The notes under the pieces were generated by a model that was not told the origin of the DNA, ran no database searches, and saw only the letters and a list, made by a program, of their open reading frames with translations. Positions 32,590-41,568 of a stretch of DNA of 64,000 nt are shown here, one piece after another. Each line of letters begins with the position of its first letter. Position 1 is the stretch's first letter. The position numbers and the translations under genes were made by a program. The stretch comes from Bradyrhizobium jicamae (GTDB lineage: Bacteria > Pseudomonadota > Alphaproteobacteria > Rhizobiales > Xanthobacteraceae): contig NZ_JAFCJX010000001.1 in assembly GCF_018130695.1 (NCBI RefSeq), positions 310,001 to 374,000 on the forward strand. The letters are read 5' to 3'.

Positions 32590-33390
32590 ATGGCGAAAGA
32601 CAAACCCGCCGAAAAGATGAAGCGCAAGGACTATGAGAAGGAGCTACACAAACTGCAGGTCGAGCTCTGCCATCTCCAGGAATGGGTAAGGGAGAAACGC
32701 CTCAGGGTGATCGTCCTGTTCGAAGGACGCGACGCCGCCGGCAAGGGCGGCACGATCAAGGCGCTCACCGAGAAGGTCAGCCCGCGCGTGTTTCGCGTGG
32801 TCGCCCTGCCCGCCCCGTCCGACCGCGAGAAGTCGCAGCTCTTCATCCAGCGCTATATGCAGCAATTTCCGGCAGCCGGTGAAATCGTGATCTTCGACCG
32901 CAGCTGGTACAACCGCGCCGGCGTCGAATATGTGATGGGGTTCTGCTCCGCCGCGGAGCACAAGCGCTTCCTCTCGTTGTGCCCGCAGATGGAGCAATAC
33001 ATCATCGAGGGCGGCATCATCCTGATCAAGCTCTGGCTCGAGGTCGGCATGGAGGAGCAGGAGCGGCGCTTCCGCGCGCGGATCGATGATCCGCTGCGGC
33101 AGTGGAAGCTCAGCCCGATGGACACTGAATCCTTTCGGCGCTGGTACGATTACTCCCGCGCCCGCGACCTGATGTTCAAGGCGACGAGCTCGAAGCATGC
33201 GCCATGGCGCATCATCCGCTCCGACGACAAGCGGCGTGCGCGGCTGAATTGCATCTCACATCTGCTGAAAACCATCCCCTACGGACGGGTCAAGCGCGAC
33301 AAGGTCGAGCTGCCCAAGCGCTCCGACAAGGGCCGCTACAACGATCAGGCCGGCCTGCGCGGGATGAAGTTCGTCGAGCAACGTTACTGA
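32590..33390 (+). CDS. ppk2: Polyphosphate kinase 2
   Basis: A 266-residue PPK2 with the P-loop FEGRDAAGKGGTIK (residues ~45-57), the DRSWYNRAGVEYVMGFC Walker B/lid region and the RARIDDPLRQWKLSPMD signature. The enzyme transfers phosphate between polyphosphate and nucleoside (di)phosphates, a way to regenerate nucleotides when respiration is limited. That fits placement under a FixK-type box. A strong terminator follows. Confidence 0.95.
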   Translation: MAKDKPAEKMKRKDYEKELHKLQVELCHLQEWVREKRLRVIVLFEGRDAAGKGGTIKALTEKVSPRVFRVVALPAPSDREKSQLFIQRYMQQFPAAGEIVIFDRSWYNRAGVEYVMGFCSAAEHKRFLSLCPQMEQYIIEGGIILIKLWLEVGMEEQERRFRARIDDPLRQWKLSPMDTESFRRWYDYSRARDLMFKATSSKHAPWRIIRSDDKRRARLNCISHLLKTIPYGRVKRDKVELPKRSDKGRYNDQAGLRGMKFVEQRY

Positions 33391-33402
33391 AACGATCTTG
33401 CA

Positions 33403-33431
33403 AAAAGGCCGGGCTCGACGCCCGGCCTTTT
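33403..33431. terminator. Bidirectional rho-independent terminator
   Basis: AAAAGGCCGGGC and GCCCGGCCTTTT form a perfect 12-bp stem around TCGAC, with A/T tails on both sides. It ends ppk2 on the plus strand and the convergent secreted-protein gene on the minus strand. Confidence 0.9.
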
Positions 33432-33450
33432 GCTTGCGTCTTTCCTGCGG

Positions 33451-33885
33451 CTATTTGAGGCGAATGGTGACACCGCCCACCGCGGCCGACAATTCGGCTC
33501 CGACCTTCGGACCGCTGAGCTGCAGGATCACGCCATTGCCGTTCTGCAGCTGCACGCCACCGGCACCCGCGGCGATCGCGCCGCCTGCACCAGCGACACT
33601 GTAAGAGCCTTCGATCGAGCCCGGTCCCTTCAGATTGAAAGCGCGCCCGACCAGCTTGGTGGTCGAGGCGCCGATCGTGAAGCCGACGCTCATGCCGGAG
33701 ACGGTGAACGGATAATGCTTGCCGCGAAGGGTCAGCACGCCCTCGCCACCCCCCACGCCCACGATGAGGCCGCCCTTGGTGAAGATGACGGCGACCGCAC
33801 CGGTCTCAGCCTGCGACGGGGTGCTGAAACCGGCCAAGCTCACCGCCAGCGCGGCGACAATTCCGAACAGACCTGCCTTCCTCAT
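33451..33885 (-). CDS. Secreted glycine-rich protein, paralogue B
   Basis: A 144-residue exported protein (signal ending STPSQAE), paralogous to the product at 25337-25771: same length, same GVLTLRGKHYPFTVSGMSVG core and the same closing GP-VG-EL pattern. Its distinct partner position, beside AspT rather than DUF2950, suggests an old duplication. Function unknown. Confidence 0.8.
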   Translation of the reverse strand: MRKAGLFGIVAALAVSLAGFSTPSQAETGAVAVIFTKGGLIVGVGGGEGVLTLRGKHYPFTVSGMSVGFTIGASTTKLVGRAFNLKGPGSIEGSYSVAGAGGAIAAGAGGVQLQNGNGVILQLSGPKVGAELSAAVGGVTIRLK

Positions 33886-33912
33886 GACGTCCCTCCAGTG
33901 ATCGTTTGCGTT

Positions 33913-35613
33913 CTATTGTGCGAGCAGCATCGCGAAATAGCCGAAGATGGTGAGCAGGATTCCCGAGACGGCGTAGCCGACCGGGAAGCCGATCCAGGGC
34001 ACCGAGCTCTGGATCTCGACCGCGGCCTCGCGGCACGGGCCGGAGTGCGACCGCGCACCGGCCACGCCGCCCATCAGCACGGCCGGATTGATCTTGAACA
34101 CGTGGAAGCCGATCGCCCAGACGATGAACGGCGGGATCGTGCAGGCGATGAAGCCGACGATGAAGATCTTCAGCGCAACCGCGCCGGTCAGCTGAGCCAG
34201 CAGCCCCGCGCCGGCGTTGACGCCAACGATAGCGACGAACACGACGAGGCCGAGATCTTCCAGCACATTGCGGGCTGCGTTCGGCGTGTTGCCGAAGAAC
34301 CGCAGCCGCGACACGATCGAGGACACGATCACGCCCGACAGCAACAGGCCGCCGGCATTGCCGAGACCAACCTTGGCGCCGAACGCTGGGAATTCGATCA
34401 TGCCGATCAGGAAGCCGATGATCATGCCGACTGAGAGGGTCAGCAAATCGGTCGACGTATTGGTCCGCGCGATGCGGCCCCAGAGATCGCCGAGCTCGTT
34501 GACCGCAGTCTTCAGGCCGACCACCGAAACGATGTCCATCCGCTCCAGCTGGGTTTTCAGGCCGGCTGGAATCTGGACGCCGCCGCGCTCGACCTTCGTC
34601 ACCTGCAACTGGCCGGCGATCGCCGTGTCGCGGAAGGACTCGAAGGTTCTCCCCACAACCTCCTTGTTGGTGACCAGAATATCCGCCTGGTCCATGGGAA
34701 TACCCAGCGCCTTGGCGTCGGAGACCTCCGGGCCGATCAGGCCCATCTTCTCGGTGAGGTGCGCCGTGGAGCCACCGAGCGCGATGACGTCGCCTTTCGC
34801 CAATTCGAGGTCGGGATCGGCGCCCAGCGACTGTCCGCCGCGGGAGACGTTCACGATGCGATATTCCGGATTGAACGCCCGGAACTTGGCGATGGTCATG
34901 CCGACCTGAGCCTGGTTCTCGAGCCGATACGCGCGCAGACCGAACTGACGATAGCCGGTGAGCCCGCCGCCTTCGAGATCCTTGACGCCGAACTCTTCCT
35001 CATACTTCTTCGCCGCCGCCCTGGCATCGACACCCCACCAGCGCGGCAGGTATTTGCAGATCAGGATGATGCCGACGGTGCCCCAGATATAGGTGATCCC
35101 GTACGACAGTGCGATCATGCCGGAGGCTTCCTCCGGCTTCATGCCCTCAGGCAATTTCACGACACCCGAAGTGACGGCCTGTTCGGCGGAGCCGATCGCC
35201 GCCGACATGGTCTGCGAGCCCGCGAGCATGCCGCCGGCTGCACCTGGCGGCAGGGCGAACATTTTTGCACCGACGACCACGAGCGTCAGACCAAGGACGC
35301 TGGAGACGACCGCAAGGACGCAGAACTTGAGACCGTCACCTTTCAGGCTGTTGATGAACGACGGTCCGACGCGCAGGCCGACGCCGTACATGAAGAGATA
35401 GTAGAACAGGCTCTTCGCGAAATTGTTCAGCTCGAGCTTCACACCGTATACTGACGCCCAGACCGACAGCCCCGCACCCACGATGATCGCGCCGGCGACC
35501 ATGCCGAGGCCGTAGCCCTTGATGCTGGCCCGGCCGATATAGACAGCGAGGCCAACGACGAAGAACAGCAGCAGATATGGATACTGCTGCAAGAACTGGA
35601 AAAACCCCTGCAT
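33913..35613 (-). CDS. AspT-like antiporter (AAE family)
   Basis: A 566-residue membrane protein of the aspartate:alanine exchanger family: about five helices, two cytoplasmic TrkA_C-type domains (~residues 205-370), then a second helical bundle. The duplicated motif is visible as FLFMYGVGLRVGPSF and in the C-terminal GARSHSGP segment. AspT swaps an amino acid for its decarboxylation product and so conserves proton-motive force. It lies 10 bp after a PLP decarboxylase gene, which suggests that the decarboxylase product is the exchanged substrate. Confidence 0.9.
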   Translation of the reverse strand: MQGFFQFLQQYPYLLLFFVVGLAVYIGRASIKGYGLGMVAGAIIVGAGLSVWASVYGVKLELNNFAKSLFYYLFMYGVGLRVGPSFINSLKGDGLKFCVLAVVSSVLGLTLVVVGAKMFALPPGAAGGMLAGSQTMSAAIGSAEQAVTSGVVKLPEGMKPEEASGMIALSYGITYIWGTVGIILICKYLPRWWGVDARAAAKKYEEEFGVKDLEGGGLTGYRQFGLRAYRLENQAQVGMTIAKFRAFNPEYRIVNVSRGGQSLGADPDLELAKGDVIALGGSTAHLTEKMGLIGPEVSDAKALGIPMDQADILVTNKEVVGRTFESFRDTAIAGQLQVTKVERGGVQIPAGLKTQLERMDIVSVVGLKTAVNELGDLWGRIARTNTSTDLLTLSVGMIIGFLIGMIEFPAFGAKVGLGNAGGLLLSGVIVSSIVSRLRFFGNTPNAARNVLEDLGLVVFVAIVGVNAGAGLLAQLTGAVALKIFIVGFIACTIPPFIVWAIGFHVFKINPAVLMGGVAGARSHSGPCREAAVEIQSSVPWIGFPVGYAVSGILLTIFGYFAMLLAQ

Positions 35614-35623
35614 GTTCGTCCTC

Positions 35624-38377
35624 CTATGAGGCGGCCTTCAGCTTCGGCTGCGAGCCCGGCTTGGGCCGGCCGATCCTCGCCAGGGCTTCGGTGCGCACGA
35701 GCTTCAGCCCTTGCTTGGCGTCGTAGCCGTGGATCTCCTTCACATCGAGCTTGCGCATGAAGTCGATGGTCTCCTGGGTAATGAGCTGACCCGGCACCAT
35801 GATCGGGAAGCCCGGCGGATACGGGATCACGAAGTTCGCGGAGACGAGCTCAGGCCCCGCCTTCAGGCGGCGATCGATCTCGGTATCGTTGAGGCGAATG
35901 AACTCGCAGCCCGCCGCGTCATAGGCCGCGTAGAAGCCGCTGCGGATGTCGCCCTCGTTGGTCTTGGCGCCGGCATCGCCGCGGAACGCCGGATGGAACT
36001 GCGAGAAATTCGGCAAGTCGGGCACATCCTTCATCAGGCTCTTGACCCGCGCCTCGAAGGTCCGCCGCGCGTTGTCGCCGCCTTTCGCGAGCTCCCGGTC
36101 GACCTCGCCGGCAATCTCGGCCAGCACGCGAACCAGATGGGCGACGTCACTGCGCGTGTTGTTGATGTTGGACTGGATCAGCACCGAGTTGCGCGAGGTC
36201 TTGTTGACCTGGATGTTGTACTCGTTCGCCAGGATGCCCTTGAACTGCGTGCCGTCGTAACCGGCCATGCCGCACACCAGCGTCATGCGGGTCGGATCGA
36301 GGCAGAACTCGTCCTCGTCCAGGCTCTTCAGCGTGTTCGCCCAGTTCACGCCGGCAGCCAGATAGTCGGTGAAACCGCTCTGGCGATATTGCGCGGGCAC
36401 CATCACGTCGGCGCCGAGCACGCGGAAGTATTTCGAGATCAGCGGACTATTGTTGACCGCCTGGCGGATCGCGAAGGCGACTTCCATCGCATTAGCGACG
36501 AGGCCATAACCCTCCAGCTCCATCTGCCGCCGCGAGACGTCGAGGCTGGCGATCAGCTGCTGGTTCGGGCTGGTGGATGCGTGCGTGAACACCGCCTCCT
36601 TGAACTGCTGCTCGACCGTGTGGAACTCGACATCCTTGACCGCGAGCATGGAGCCCTGCCGGATCGCCGACATCGACTTGTGGGTCGAGTTGGTCTGGTA
36701 AACCCGTAGCCGGATCTGGCGCGGATCGGGGATCAGCCGGGTCTTGAGCAGCAGCTCTTCCGACGGGTTCTTGCCGAGCTCAGCCTGCTGCTTCTCATAG
36801 GCCGCGACCGATTTGGGATCGTGCATCCAGGCTTCGATCTCGTTCGCCGCCCCCATCGCGGTGCGCCGCCTGAGGAACGGCGAGAAGCGCGCGAAGCCGA
36901 ACCAGGCCTCGTCCCACAGGAAGATCAAATCGGGCTTGATGGCGAGGCATTCCTCCATCACCCGGCGGGTGTTGTAGATATGACCGTCGAAGGTGCAGTT
37001 GGTGAGATCCAGCATCTTGACGCGGTCGAGCCGGCCGTCGGCCTTCGCGCTCAGGAGCGTCTGCTTGATCGTCTTCAGCGGTACGGCGCCATACATCGAA
37101 TATTCCGTCATCGGGAAGGCTTCGACGTAGAGCGGCTGGGCGCCTGCCAGCACCATGCCGTAGTGATGCGACTTATGGCAGTTGCGATCGACGATCGCGA
37201 GATCGCCGGGCGCCAGCAGCGCCTGCACCGCCATCTTGTTCGAGGTCGAGGTGCCGTTGGTCACGAAGAACACGCGGTCCGCGCCGAGCGCGCGCGCCGC
37301 TTTTTCCTGCGCCTTCTTGATGTTGCCGGTCGGCTCCAGCATGCTGTCGAGGCCGCCGGTGGTCGCGCTGCTCTCGGCCAGGAACAGGTTCAGGCCGTAG
37401 AATTCGCCCATGTCGCGAATCCAGTCCGACTTGAAGATGGACTTGCCGCGCGCGATCGGCAGCGCGTGGAATGTGCCGATCGGACGCTGGGCGTATTTCT
37501 TCAGGTTCTCGAAGAACGGCGCGTCGTAGCGATCCTGCACACCTTCGAGGATCGACAGATGCAGCTCCAGCAGCTCCTCGATCGAGTAGAAGATACGGCG
37601 AACGACGCTGGCTTCGGGATTCCCCGCCATCTCCTCGACGTCGCGATTGGACATCAGATAGACATCGAGCTCGGGCCGCACCTTCTTGATGATGTGGGCG
37701 AGACGGAGCGCCGAGGCATCGGACTCGTCTTTCAGGCCGGCCGCAGCCGTCATGCTGCGGAGCACGGGCGCATCGTGGCGCGAGCGCAGGGCAAAACCTT
37801 CGTTGATGACGACGGCCGCGAGGTTTGGATTGACCATCGCCGCGCAGAAGGCGTCTTCAAGGCTGCCGACGATGACCGGCTCGTAGATGAAGCTGTCGGC
37901 CGGACGGCGAAGCTTGCGCCATTCGGCGGCCAGCGCCGGCCAGTTGTTGGACGCGAGCCCCGTGACGATCAGCGTCTCGAAGTAGGGCCGGCGCGCCGCA
38001 TGCGAGCCGAGGGTCGGAGACAGCAGGTCGGTTGCTTCTGCGTCGCCGTCGTCCTTGGCGCTCCAGTCGCCGGCGTGTTGCCGGAACGAGCGCGTGGTCA
38101 GGGCCTGCATGATCCGGGTCGCAAGGCCCAACGAACCGGCGGCGTCGCCGGCGGCCGCGGCTTCCTTCAGCGCGGCCATCAGGCGCAAACCTGGATAGCC
38201 ATGGAACTCCTCGGTGACCGCCAGCGTCGACAGCGCCGCGTCATACGCTGCGCGGTCGCCGCCCCGGCTCCATAGCTTTGCGGCTTCGACGAGGTCGCGC
38301 CAATTGTCGGCTCGCGCGCCGGGTCCGTTGAAGAACTGGTCGATGCGCTGCTGGGCCTGCTTCGCGTCCTTGGCCAT
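35624..38377 (-). CDS. Orn/Lys/Arg-type PLP decarboxylase
   Basis: A 917-residue fold-type-I decarboxylase. The PLP lysine is in TNSTHKSMSAIRQGSML; other family segments are FVTNGTSTSNKMAV, IFLWDEAWFGFARF and the C-terminal IPYPPGFPIMVPGQ. The first ~330 residues include the wing/linker region and an extra N-terminal helical stretch, making it longer than the E. coli enzymes (~710-750). The ATG at 38377 follows GGGAGAG; a FixK-type box is 61 bp upstream. With the AspT-like antiporter it could form an amino-acid decarboxylation/antiport cycle. Confidence 0.9.
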   Translation of the reverse strand: MAKDAKQAQQRIDQFFNGPGARADNWRDLVEAAKLWSRGGDRAAYDAALSTLAVTEEFHGYPGLRLMAALKEAAAAGDAAGSLGLATRIMQALTTRSFRQHAGDWSAKDDGDAEATDLLSPTLGSHAARRPYFETLIVTGLASNNWPALAAEWRKLRRPADSFIYEPVIVGSLEDAFCAAMVNPNLAAVVINEGFALRSRHDAPVLRSMTAAAGLKDESDASALRLAHIIKKVRPELDVYLMSNRDVEEMAGNPEASVVRRIFYSIEELLELHLSILEGVQDRYDAPFFENLKKYAQRPIGTFHALPIARGKSIFKSDWIRDMGEFYGLNLFLAESSATTGGLDSMLEPTGNIKKAQEKAARALGADRVFFVTNGTSTSNKMAVQALLAPGDLAIVDRNCHKSHHYGMVLAGAQPLYVEAFPMTEYSMYGAVPLKTIKQTLLSAKADGRLDRVKMLDLTNCTFDGHIYNTRRVMEECLAIKPDLIFLWDEAWFGFARFSPFLRRRTAMGAANEIEAWMHDPKSVAAYEKQQAELGKNPSEELLLKTRLIPDPRQIRLRVYQTNSTHKSMSAIRQGSMLAVKDVEFHTVEQQFKEAVFTHASTSPNQQLIASLDVSRRQMELEGYGLVANAMEVAFAIRQAVNNSPLISKYFRVLGADVMVPAQYRQSGFTDYLAAGVNWANTLKSLDEDEFCLDPTRMTLVCGMAGYDGTQFKGILANEYNIQVNKTSRNSVLIQSNINNTRSDVAHLVRVLAEIAGEVDRELAKGGDNARRTFEARVKSLMKDVPDLPNFSQFHPAFRGDAGAKTNEGDIRSGFYAAYDAAGCEFIRLNDTEIDRRLKAGPELVSANFVIPYPPGFPIMVPGQLITQETIDFMRKLDVKEIHGYDAKQGLKLVRTEALARIGRPKPGSQPKLKAAS

Positions 38378-38438
38378 GGATCTCTCCCGATTTTGGCGTG
38401 GCTCGGCGGGATGGTTAGGGCTGTGCCCTCTCCTCCCT

Positions 38439-38452
38439 TTGATCCAAGTCAA
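38439..38452. promoter_or_regulatory. FNR/FixK-type box (TTGATCCAAGTCAA)
   Basis: A TTGAT-N4-GTCAA dyad, one base off the perfect form, 61 bp before the decarboxylase start. It lies between the SulP stop and the decarboxylase start. Confidence 0.65.
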
Positions 38453-38506
38453 GCTTCGGGGTCGGGTTGAGACGAACTTTGCCGCGATGCGAGCGGTCGC
38501 GACGCC

Positions 38507-40198
38507 CTAACCGTTCGGCTGCGGCGTCCTGTCGCCCAGCACGCTGTCGAGCGTACGCATCCAGTCACCGCTGTCGGTCTTGTCGCCAAGGCCGTCCGCC
38601 TGCAGGAGATCGCGGAGCTGCGCATGCGCGCCGACGATGCAGAATGCGATCTGCCGCGATTCGAGTTCCCCGTGCAGATCGTGCAGCATGCGCGATCCCG
38701 CCAGATCGATGAAGGGCGATGCCGAGAGGTCACAAGCCACCAGCTTGATTCCGGGAGATGCCCGCAGTGCCGCCAATACGGTTTCGAAGACCGTCTCGGC
38801 GTTGACATAAAGCAGAGATGTTTCCGGTCGGAAGGCAATGATCCCAACCAGCGGCTCGACGCCCTCATGCCGCGTGCGGTCCGAATAGCGGCCGGTGCCG
38901 GGAAGCCGGCCGAGGAAGGCGATATTGGGCTTGGACGCGCGCAGCAGCAGCAGGGCGATCGAGGCAACGGCCGCCAGCAGCACACCTTGCAGGATCCCCA
39001 GGAACAGCACCGAGACCAGCGCGATGATCGCTGCATAGAAATCGATCCGGCTGATCCGCCACATCCGCATCAGCGCCGGGATATCGACCAGCTTATACAC
39101 GGCGGAAAACACGATCGCCGCGAGCACCGCCTTCGGCAGATTGGTCAGCAGGCCCGTGAAGAACAGCAGGCACAGCGCAAGGGTGACCGAGCAGAACACC
39201 AGCGCCAGCGGCGTCCGTGCGCCGGCAGCGTCGTTGACGGCGGATTGCGAAAGCCCCCCAGCGACCGGATAACCGTGACCAAAGGCTGCCGCGAGATTGG
39301 CGGCGCCGAGTCCCAAAAACTCCTGCCGGACATCCAGCGGATAGCCGTGCTTTGCCGCAAAGCTCCGTGCGGCGGATACGCCTTCCACATAGGCCAGCAC
39401 CAGGCATCCGGCAGCGATCGGGAACAGGTCATCGAACTCGAGCAGGCCAAATGTCGGAAGCGAGAGCGCAGGCAATCCGGTCGGGATTTCCCCGGTCACC
39501 GCCACACCGAGTTTGGCAAGGCCGAACAGCGAGGCGATCAGGATCGAGAGCGCAACGACCACCAGGCCAACGGGCCTTCCCGGCAATTTCCGCTCGCCGA
39601 GCAGGAGCAGCAGCGTTGCCACCAGACCAAGTCCGAGCACCAGCGGCTTGGTATCGCCGAGCTGGCCGGCCAGCTTGATCGCGCGGTCGAAGAAATTGTG
39701 ACCGCCGCCGGCCACGCCGAACAGGCTCGGCAGCTGGCTCATGATGATGGTGAGCCCAGCGCCTGCCTTGAAGCCCACCAGGATGCTGTCGCTGATCAGC
39801 CGGACCAGGACGCTCAGCCTGAACAGCCAGGCGATGAAGCAAAGCAACGCGACGCTGAAGGCAACGAGGCTCGCGATCTGCCCATAGCGGATCGCATCAC
39901 CGGCGGCCAACACGCCGACGGCGCTGGCGATCATCAGAGAGATCGCCGACGTCGGCCCGACTGCGAGCTGGCGGGATGAGCCAAGCAAAGCGTAGCCGAT
40001 GCCGCCCAGCAGGTAACCATAGACACCGATCTGCGGCGGCAGACCGGCGAGCCCCGCATAGGCCAGCGACACCGGGATCGCATAAGCGGCCAGCGTGATG
40101 CCGGCAATCGCATCGCCGCCGAGCCAGGAGGTGCGATAATCGGCAAGCCAGCTCGCCGGTGGAAACCGGTAGATCCAACTCGTTTGCTGGACTGACAT
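38507..40198 (-). CDS. SulP-family anion transporter with STAS domain
   Basis: A 563-residue SLC26/SulP protein. The family motif AGITLAAYAIPVSLAYAGLAGLPP is near the N-terminus, about 12 helices span to residue ~420, and a C-terminal STAS domain (~435-550, CDLSASPFIDLAGSRML) follows. It moves sulfate, bicarbonate or dicarboxylates; the substrate is not readable. The ATG at 40198 (MSVQQTSW) is chosen because an upstream ATG at 40240 would lie too close to the FixK box. Confidence 0.9.
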   Translation of the reverse strand: MSVQQTSWIYRFPPASWLADYRTSWLGGDAIAGITLAAYAIPVSLAYAGLAGLPPQIGVYGYLLGGIGYALLGSSRQLAVGPTSAISLMIASAVGVLAAGDAIRYGQIASLVAFSVALLCFIAWLFRLSVLVRLISDSILVGFKAGAGLTIIMSQLPSLFGVAGGGHNFFDRAIKLAGQLGDTKPLVLGLGLVATLLLLLGERKLPGRPVGLVVVALSILIASLFGLAKLGVAVTGEIPTGLPALSLPTFGLLEFDDLFPIAAGCLVLAYVEGVSAARSFAAKHGYPLDVRQEFLGLGAANLAAAFGHGYPVAGGLSQSAVNDAAGARTPLALVFCSVTLALCLLFFTGLLTNLPKAVLAAIVFSAVYKLVDIPALMRMWRISRIDFYAAIIALVSVLFLGILQGVLLAAVASIALLLLRASKPNIAFLGRLPGTGRYSDRTRHEGVEPLVGIIAFRPETSLLYVNAETVFETVLAALRASPGIKLVACDLSASPFIDLAGSRMLHDLHGELESRQIAFCIVGAHAQLRDLLQADGLGDKTDSGDWMRTLDSVLGDRTPQPNG

Positions 40199-40251
40199 CA
40201 CATCCGCCGTTGAGAGCTCGGATGTCCTTGCGCCAGCCACACTGAAACGGC

Positions 40252-40265
40252 TTGATTCAGATCAA
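40252..40265. promoter_or_regulatory. FNR/FixK-type box (TTGATTCAGATCAA)
   Basis: A perfect TTGAT-N4-ATCAA dyad 53 bp before the SulP start codon. It overlaps the stop codon of the small upstream gene. Confidence 0.75.
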
Positions 40266-40448
40266 GCCTCGCGCTGCAGCTCGCAGCCCAGCAGGACGAT
40301 CAGCAACGGGAATTCCCAACGCGAAAGCGGGACTCCCCTTGGCGGCGAAGGCACCGACCGCAGCTCCAATGCCGAACGCGACGCGCGCGATCGGCACCGT
40401 CTCATCGTAGCGGATCGGCGGGCTGTCGGCGATATCGATCATGCTCAT
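40257..40448 (-). CDS. Small putative membrane protein
   Basis: A 63-residue frame (MSMIDIADSPPIRYDETVPIARVAFGIGAAVGAFAAKG...) with one glycine/alanine-rich helix. No ribosome-binding site is obvious, but a perfect FixK box lies 66 bp upstream, matching its neighbours. Its stop codon falls inside the SulP box. No family recognised. Confidence 0.45.
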   Translation of the reverse strand: MSMIDIADSPPIRYDETVPIARVAFGIGAAVGAFAAKGSPAFALGIPVADRPAGLRAAARGLI

Positions 40449-40514
40449 CGGCGAGAGGCCGGGCGCGGCAGGTTCTGCGTTGGGCCATAGGCCGCAGCCG
40501 CGCAACTGCCAGGC

Positions 40515-40528
40515 TTGATCTGGATCAA
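40515..40528. promoter_or_regulatory. FNR/FixK-type box (TTGATCTGGATCAA)
   Basis: A perfect dyad identical to the box at 32022. It is 66 bp from the small minus-strand gene and 142 bp from the plus-strand hydrolase gene. Confidence 0.75.
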
Positions 40529-40670
40529 GCTTGGCGCGCTGCCCGCGAGATGAAATCAGCAACGCTTGCTGAGCCGGGGAAAGGCGACCATGGACACCGT
40601 CCGGTGGATCGTCTCCACAGCGCCGGAGATTTTCCGCACATTCGTCGGCTGATCACTGGAGGCGCGTGAC

Positions 40671-41552
40671 ATGCAGCGCTTACGAATTCTTGCAGCCGCG
40701 GCACTTCTGCTCCTTGCACAGGCCGCCTTCGTCCGCGCGGACGATCAAGGCACGTCCCGACGCCTCCAGGAAGAGATCTGGGTGCTGCCGCTCCCGCTTC
40801 CGATGTTCGCCTATCTGGTCCGTCCGATTGGCGACGGCCCCTTCCCGCTTGTGATCATGAACCACGGCGTGTCGCTGAACGCCAGGGATCGCAGCTTCTT
40901 CCCGCTGGTGGAATTCCGCGATGCCGCGATGTGGTTCGCGCAGCGCGGCTATCTCGTGGTGGCGCCGGTCGGCACCGGTTATGGGGCTGCGGCCATCGAT
41001 ATCCCCGAGCGCGGCATCTACGGCCCGTTCTTCTCCAAGGTCGGCAAATGCACCAATCCAAATTTCCTCGATCCCGGCCTCGCCGTGGCGCAAGTCGATC
41101 TCTGGATCATCGACTACATGGCCGCTGAAAAACGCATCGTGCCGAAGGACGTCATCGTCGTCGGGCAGTCAGCCGGCGGCTGGGCCTCGATCGCGCTGTC
41201 GAGCCTCAATCCGCCGCAAGTCAAGGCCATCATCACCTTCGCAGCCGGCCGCGGCGGCCGCGTCGACGGCAAGCCCAACAACAATTGCGGCCCCGACAAG
41301 CTGGTCGAGGCGACCGGGGTGTTCGGACAAACATCACGGGTGCCGATGCTGTGGCTCTACATCGAGAACGATACGTTCTTCGGCCCGGACCTCTCGAAGC
41401 GCATGCACGAGGCCTTCACACGCGCCGGCGGCCGCGCCGAATATCATCTGCTGCCGCCATGGCGCGACGAAGGGCATTATTTCGTCGGCTCGCCCGATTC
41501 CATTCCGACATGGTCGCCTTTGGTCGAGCGATTCCTGGACAACATCCGCTAG
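40671..41552 (+). CDS. Secreted alpha/beta hydrolase (dienelactone hydrolase-like)
   Basis: A 293-residue protein with a signal peptide (~1-23, ending FVRA). It has the alpha/beta-hydrolase core: oxyanion region PLVIMNHGVS, nucleophile elbow GQSAGG (Ser ~residue 166), an acidic residue near IENDTFF and the histidine in DEGHYF. Substrate unknown. GGAGGCGCGTGAC precedes the ATG. Followed at 16 bp by the IalB-like gene. Confidence 0.88.
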   Translation: MQRLRILAAAALLLLAQAAFVRADDQGTSRRLQEEIWVLPLPLPMFAYLVRPIGDGPFPLVIMNHGVSLNARDRSFFPLVEFRDAAMWFAQRGYLVVAPVGTGYGAAAIDIPERGIYGPFFSKVGKCTNPNFLDPGLAVAQVDLWIIDYMAAEKRIVPKDVIVVGQSAGGWASIALSSLNPPQVKAIITFAAGRGGRVDGKPNNNCGPDKLVEATGVFGQTSRVPMLWLYIENDTFFGPDLSKRMHEAFTRAGGRAEYHLLPPWRDEGHYFVGSPDSIPTWSPLVERFLDNIR

Positions 41553-41568
41553 ACTCAGGAGAGCCAAC

